Assembly: GCF_000308475.2 (NCBI RefSeq)
Contig: NZ_BAFT02000105.1
Location: 1 to 41,788, forward strand
DNA from: Nocardia brasiliensis NBRC 14402
GTDB lineage: Bacteria > Actinomycetota > Actinomycetes > Mycobacteriales > Mycobacteriaceae
DNA length: 41,788 nucleotides
Direction: 5' to 3'
The notes below the pieces were generated by a model, which searched no databases, was not told the origin of the DNA, and was given only the letters and a program-made list of their open reading frames with translations. Each line of letters opens with the position of its first letter. Position 1 is the first letter of the stretch. Both the position numbers and the translations under genes were made by a program. Shown here piece after piece: positions 39,925-41,788 of the stretch.

Positions 39925-40015
39925 CCCGCACCCCTTCCGTGTTCCCGCACCCGCTTCCGCACGCCGAAGCGGGTCTCACGCCGAAGCGGGTGCGAGAACA
40001 CGGAAGTGGTGCGGG
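39925..40015. repeat. Long palindromic element A (36-nt arms)
   Basis: Arms 39925-39960 and 39980-40015 are reverse complements with three mismatches; the loop of 19 bases contains another copy of ACGCCGAAGCGGG. Its core, CACTTCCGTGTT(C)TCGCAC, resembles the arm of element B at 41317. It lies 52 bases after the DUF1905 stop, so it could act as a terminator, but it is longer than needed and has no T-tract. Confidence 0.85.
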
Positions 40016-40020
40016 AAGTT

Positions 40021-40098
40021 GTAGGCGGAGCGGGCCGCGCTTGCGTGGTGCGTGAAGTCGTAGGCGGAGCGGGCCGCGCTTGCGTGGTGCGTGACGTC
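40021..40098. repeat. 39-bp tandem duplication
   Basis: Units 40021-40059 and 40060-40098 are identical except for one base (GTGAAGTC versus GTGACGTC). They start right after palindrome A. The near identity indicates a recent duplication. No coding role is apparent. Confidence 0.9.
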
Positions 40099-40130
40099 GA
40101 GTTGCAAGGAGTGGGTGCAGCGGACTCTTG

Positions 40131-40262
40131 GGTGCCCGTGCCCGTGCCCGTGCCCGTGCCCGTGCCCGTGCCTGCGTGCGTGTCGGTGCCCGTGCCCGTG
40201 TGCGTGCCGGTGCCCGTGCCGGTGCCGGTGCCCGGGTGTGCCTGTGCCCGTGCCTATGCCCG
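40131..40262. repeat. GTGCCC/GTGCGT hexamer-type tract
   Basis: Perfect GTGCCC units run from 40132 to about 40170, then degenerate into GTGCGT, GTGCCG and GGTGCC variants up to about 40262. No A occurs on the plus strand between 40126 and 40255. A frame on the minus strand (about 39976-40557) reads through it as a Gly/His-rich run. I do not call that frame a gene: its flanks show no domain and the duplicated 39-bp units are also translated in it. Confidence 0.85.
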
Positions 40263-40500
40263 TGTGCGCGTCGGTCGTGCTCCTGGTCAAAACGATTCGG
40301 CGGTGGACCGGCAGACGCATAGCCGTGCTGAAGCTGGCCGCTGCGAGCGGCACCTCCTCCGCGACTTCTGGGTATCGGCCTCGCATGATGGTCAGCGTGC
40401 TCCGGCCAAGAGCGGCCGCGGTCTCGCTTGGCAAATGACCCCATGCTGGTCGCGAGCCGCGTTGCACAGGCGACTTTCCTGATGGCGGCGGGGTGCTGAG

Positions 40501-40578
40501 CTGTTCGGCGGCACTCGTGATCGATGTGATCGAGACAGCGGCAGACTCACCGTCCAACTGACCGAACGACTGAGCTGA
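40501..40578 (+). pseudogene. Remnant of a second DUF1905 gene (3' end)
   Basis: The bases just before 40578 read RLTVQLTERLS-stop, matching TVHLTERLN-stop of the intact DUF1905 gene 700 bases upstream. Similarity at DNA level covers about 40 bases including the downstream flank (CTGACC.CCAG versus CTGATCCCAG). Further upstream the frame has diverged and hits a stop near 40482. A partial duplication or a decayed paralogue, with the gene-poor repeats inserted between, explains it. Confidence 0.6.
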
Positions 40579-40761
40579 TCCCAGTGTCCGTCGCCGGCGC
40601 GCCCGGCAGGATCTCGACCCTGTCCGGCGGCACTCGTGCTCGGTATCTCGGTGTCATCGAGGCGGCAGCAGATACCGCGGTGACGGCTGCTCTACCCTGG
40701 CCGTCAGCCGCAACCACGGCCGCAGACCTCGACGCGCCGACGGCGACCCGCCACAGTCTCG

Positions 40762-40842
40762 CTGGACAGGTGATCACCAGGTAATCCTGGCGGCATCGTG
40801 CGAGAGGCTTGCAACACCATTACCTGGTGATCAATCGTCCAG
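40762..40842. repeat. Inverted repeat with 24-nt arms around 33 bp
   Basis: TGATCACCAGGTAAT (40771-40785) is exactly mirrored by ATTACCTGGTGATCA (40819-40833). A three-base interruption is followed by CTGGAC/GTCCAG extensions, giving arms 40762-40785 and 40819-40842. A perfect palindrome, GGTGATCACC, lies within the left arm. It is upstream of the hypothetical gene at 40904. Possible roles are a regulator-binding pair of half-sites, a hairpin, or a tiny mobile remnant; none can be chosen from sequence. Confidence 0.8.
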
Positions 40843-40903
40843 TAGTAGTCGCGAGTCGGCGTCCGTGACCGGGCCTGGTGCATAGGATCGGTGATCGTGA
40901 CCA

Positions 40904-41269
40904 GTGCTGGATCCGCACCCTCTGCCTATCGGTAGCCGCAAGTTCGATGACCGCAACGGGGTGCCCGTGACGGTCGAAGTCGATCAGCCCGTCTACGACG
41001 ACGCCAACGGATGCTGGCGTTGCGTCTGGCGGATCGGTGGACTGGGGCGCGGCGTCGAACCGTTCGACGGATTCGGCCTGGGCGAGGACTCGATGGAAGC
41101 CCTGATGTACGAGCTGTGGGGTGTGGAAGCGATTCTGAGCAGCCCGAACAACAACCAGCCGGTTACCCGGCACGGCAGTACCGACTTGGGCCTGCCACGG
41201 AACTCGACACCCCCGCTGTCCGACGAACTCCCCAACCTGTTCGAGGAGCTACTTCCTCCGCCCAAGTGA
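40904..41269 (+). CDS. Hypothetical protein (DUF6968-like layout)
   Basis: This 121-residue soluble acidic protein reads as a globular domain in its first 80 residues: FDDRNGVPVTVEVDQPVYDD, CWRCVWRIGGL, FGLGEDSMEALMYELWGVEA. A Pro-rich tail (RNSTPPLSDELPNLFEELLP) follows. The strand-turn-strand then helix pattern, with FGxDSxEAL, is common in small actinobacterial proteins of unknown function. First in-frame start is GTG 40904; no clear ribosome site. Moderately confident that it is a gene because codon bias is good and the flanks are non-coding. Confidence 0.65.
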   Translation: MLDPHPLPIGSRKFDDRNGVPVTVEVDQPVYDDANGCWRCVWRIGGLGRGVEPFDGFGLGEDSMEALMYELWGVEAILSSPNNNQPVTRHGSTDLGLPRNSTPPLSDELPNLFEELLPPPK

Positions 41270-41316
41270 CAACGAACAACCCGACCGCACCGCGCAGGCG
41301 ACCTGTTCCGACTTCC

Positions 41317-41386
41317 CGCACCACTTCTGCGCTCCCGCACTGGCTGTGCCAGGCCAGAACGGGTGCGGGAGCGCAGAAGTGGTGCG
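41317..41386. repeat. Palindromic element B (perfect 24-nt arms)
   Basis: Arms 41317-41340 and 41363-41386 are exact reverse complements around a 22-base loop that can itself pair TGGC/GCCA. The arm sequence GCACCACTTCTGCGCTCCCG is similar to the arm of element A (GCACCACTTCCGTGTTCTCG). It lies between two convergent genes and may work as a terminator on both sides, but its family resemblance to A points to a dispersed repeat. Confidence 0.85.
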
Positions 41387-41414
41387 TCTGATCGCTGGCT
41401 CCGCGCGGCCGCTA

Positions 41415-41788
41415 TCAGCGGGCGCCGAGTTCGGGGCCCGAGGCCGCTGTGGCGAGAAGGCCGTCGATGATGACGCGGAGTTTCCACGTGGCGCGGTCGG
41501 GACCGCCAACGGTCAGGAGTGGGCCGAGGGCGTGGATTGTCGGGTACTCATCGGCAGGGAGGGCGGCATAGACCGCGTCGAGACGAGCCCTGGTCTCCTC
41601 TTCCGAACCCGAACCCGAACCCGAACCCGAACCCGAACCCGCTCCGGAGCCGGAGCTGGAGCTGGAGCCCACGTAGGTGTTCGAGCCCGAGCTCGGGCTG
41701 GGGCCGGAGTTCACGACGGCGCTCGAGGCGGAGCCGTTGTCGGAGTCGGAGTCCGGGCCGGTGTTTGAGCTGGGGCCGGACAGTGAGT
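41415..41788 (-). CDS. TetR-like regulator, C-terminal part with Ser/Gly-rich tract (cut by window edge)
   Basis: The open frame continues to the window end. The C-terminal 60 residues, TRARLDAVYAALPADEYPTI then HALGPLLTV and KLRVIIDGLLATAA, are typical of the ligand-binding end of many actinobacterial TetR regulators. Before it the protein is nearly all S, G, N, T, P and D (including a perfect GS repeat), which is not a TetR feature. The HTH must lie outside the window. The GTG at 41714 is an internal codon and not a likely start. Confidence 0.6.
   Translation of the reverse strand, partial: SLSGPSSNTGPDSDSDNGSASSAVVNSGPSPSSGSNTYVGSSSSSGSGAGSGSGSGSGSGSEEETRARLDAVYAALPADEYPTIHALGPLLTVGGPDRATWKLRVIIDGLLATAASGPELGAR
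41605..41640 (-). repeat. Six perfect GAACCC hexamers
   Basis: Six uninterrupted copies of GAACCC (plus strand) encode an alternating Gly-Ser run in the minus-strand TetR-like gene. Interrupted GGAGCCG/GGAGCTG units follow. Perfect identity suggests recent or ongoing slippage. Confidence 0.92.

Noticed and set aside
39976..40557. Minus-strand 193-codon frame with a Gly/His-rich run
   Set aside because: It translates two copies of the tandem 39-bp unit and the hexamer tract, has no recognisable domain or ribosome site, and lies in a gene-poor repeat region. Middle residues look vaguely coding but not enough to call.

Overview
The window is high-GC actinobacterial chromosome. GTG starts are common, GC3 is strong, and the gene content is that of mycolic-acid-containing Mycobacteriales. 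The best guess is Nocardia or a close relative. Roughly 9.25-36.9 kb follows, with insertions, the gene order I remember from Mycobacterium tuberculosis Rv3204 to Rv3193c: ATL protein, LipV-like hydrolase, AdnA, AdnB, K+ channel, NudC, mycoredoxin-1, UvrD2, WhiB7, AarF-like kinase, ThiF-like protein, DUF2342 protein, PDZ protease, UPF0182. The genus is inference; the order of families is read from the sequence.

Left part (1-9.2 kb). The window opens inside narG (respiratory nitrate reductase, N-terminus only). Next comes a tightly overlapping methionine-salvage operon (mtnA-mtnB fusion, mtnD, mtnC, joined by two ATGA overlaps). Then follow a DUF1330 gene, an arylsulfatase broken by an internal out-of-frame deletion, a tiny Q/N-rich protein, a methyltransferase, a MobA-MoeA fusion for molybdenum cofactor maturation (which fits narG nearby), and a two-domain VOC protein.

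Core (9.2-36.9 kb). DNA repair dominates: an alkyltransferase-like protein with Trp in place of the active Cys, the AdnA/AdnB end-resection helicase-nucleases and UvrD2. Redox genes nudC and mrx1 sit between them. A SRPBCC-MarR-LtrA block is inserted between mrx1 and uvrD2. whiB7 has a well-formed long leader: an AT-rich box with a -35/-10 promoter at 17-nt spacing, a 114-codon upstream ORF ending in a run of rare codons, then an intrinsic terminator before whiB7. A cupin regulator and a subtilisin-inhibitor-like protein lie between whiB7 and the AarF-like gene. UPF0182 ends at a perfect 22-bp-arm terminator shared with a convergent Rpf-type resuscitation factor, whose leader folds like a c-di-AMP riboswitch.

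Right part (38-41.8 kb). An initiator tRNA-Met is followed by accessory DNA. A TetR gene carries a 234-nt A-less low-complexity tract and a shifted C-terminus. It is divergent from a small membrane protein plus DUF1905 gene, with a perfect operator over the -35 box. About 1 kb of gene-poor DNA follows, holding palindromes, a 39-bp tandem duplication, a GTGCCC-type hexamer tract and the remnant of a second DUF1905 gene. Then come one small hypothetical gene and the 3' end of a second TetR-like gene that also carries a hexanucleotide tract.

The most striking features are the whiB7 leader attenuator and the repeated expansion of short tandem repeats inside otherwise conserved coding sequences (adnA, adnB, both TetR genes).
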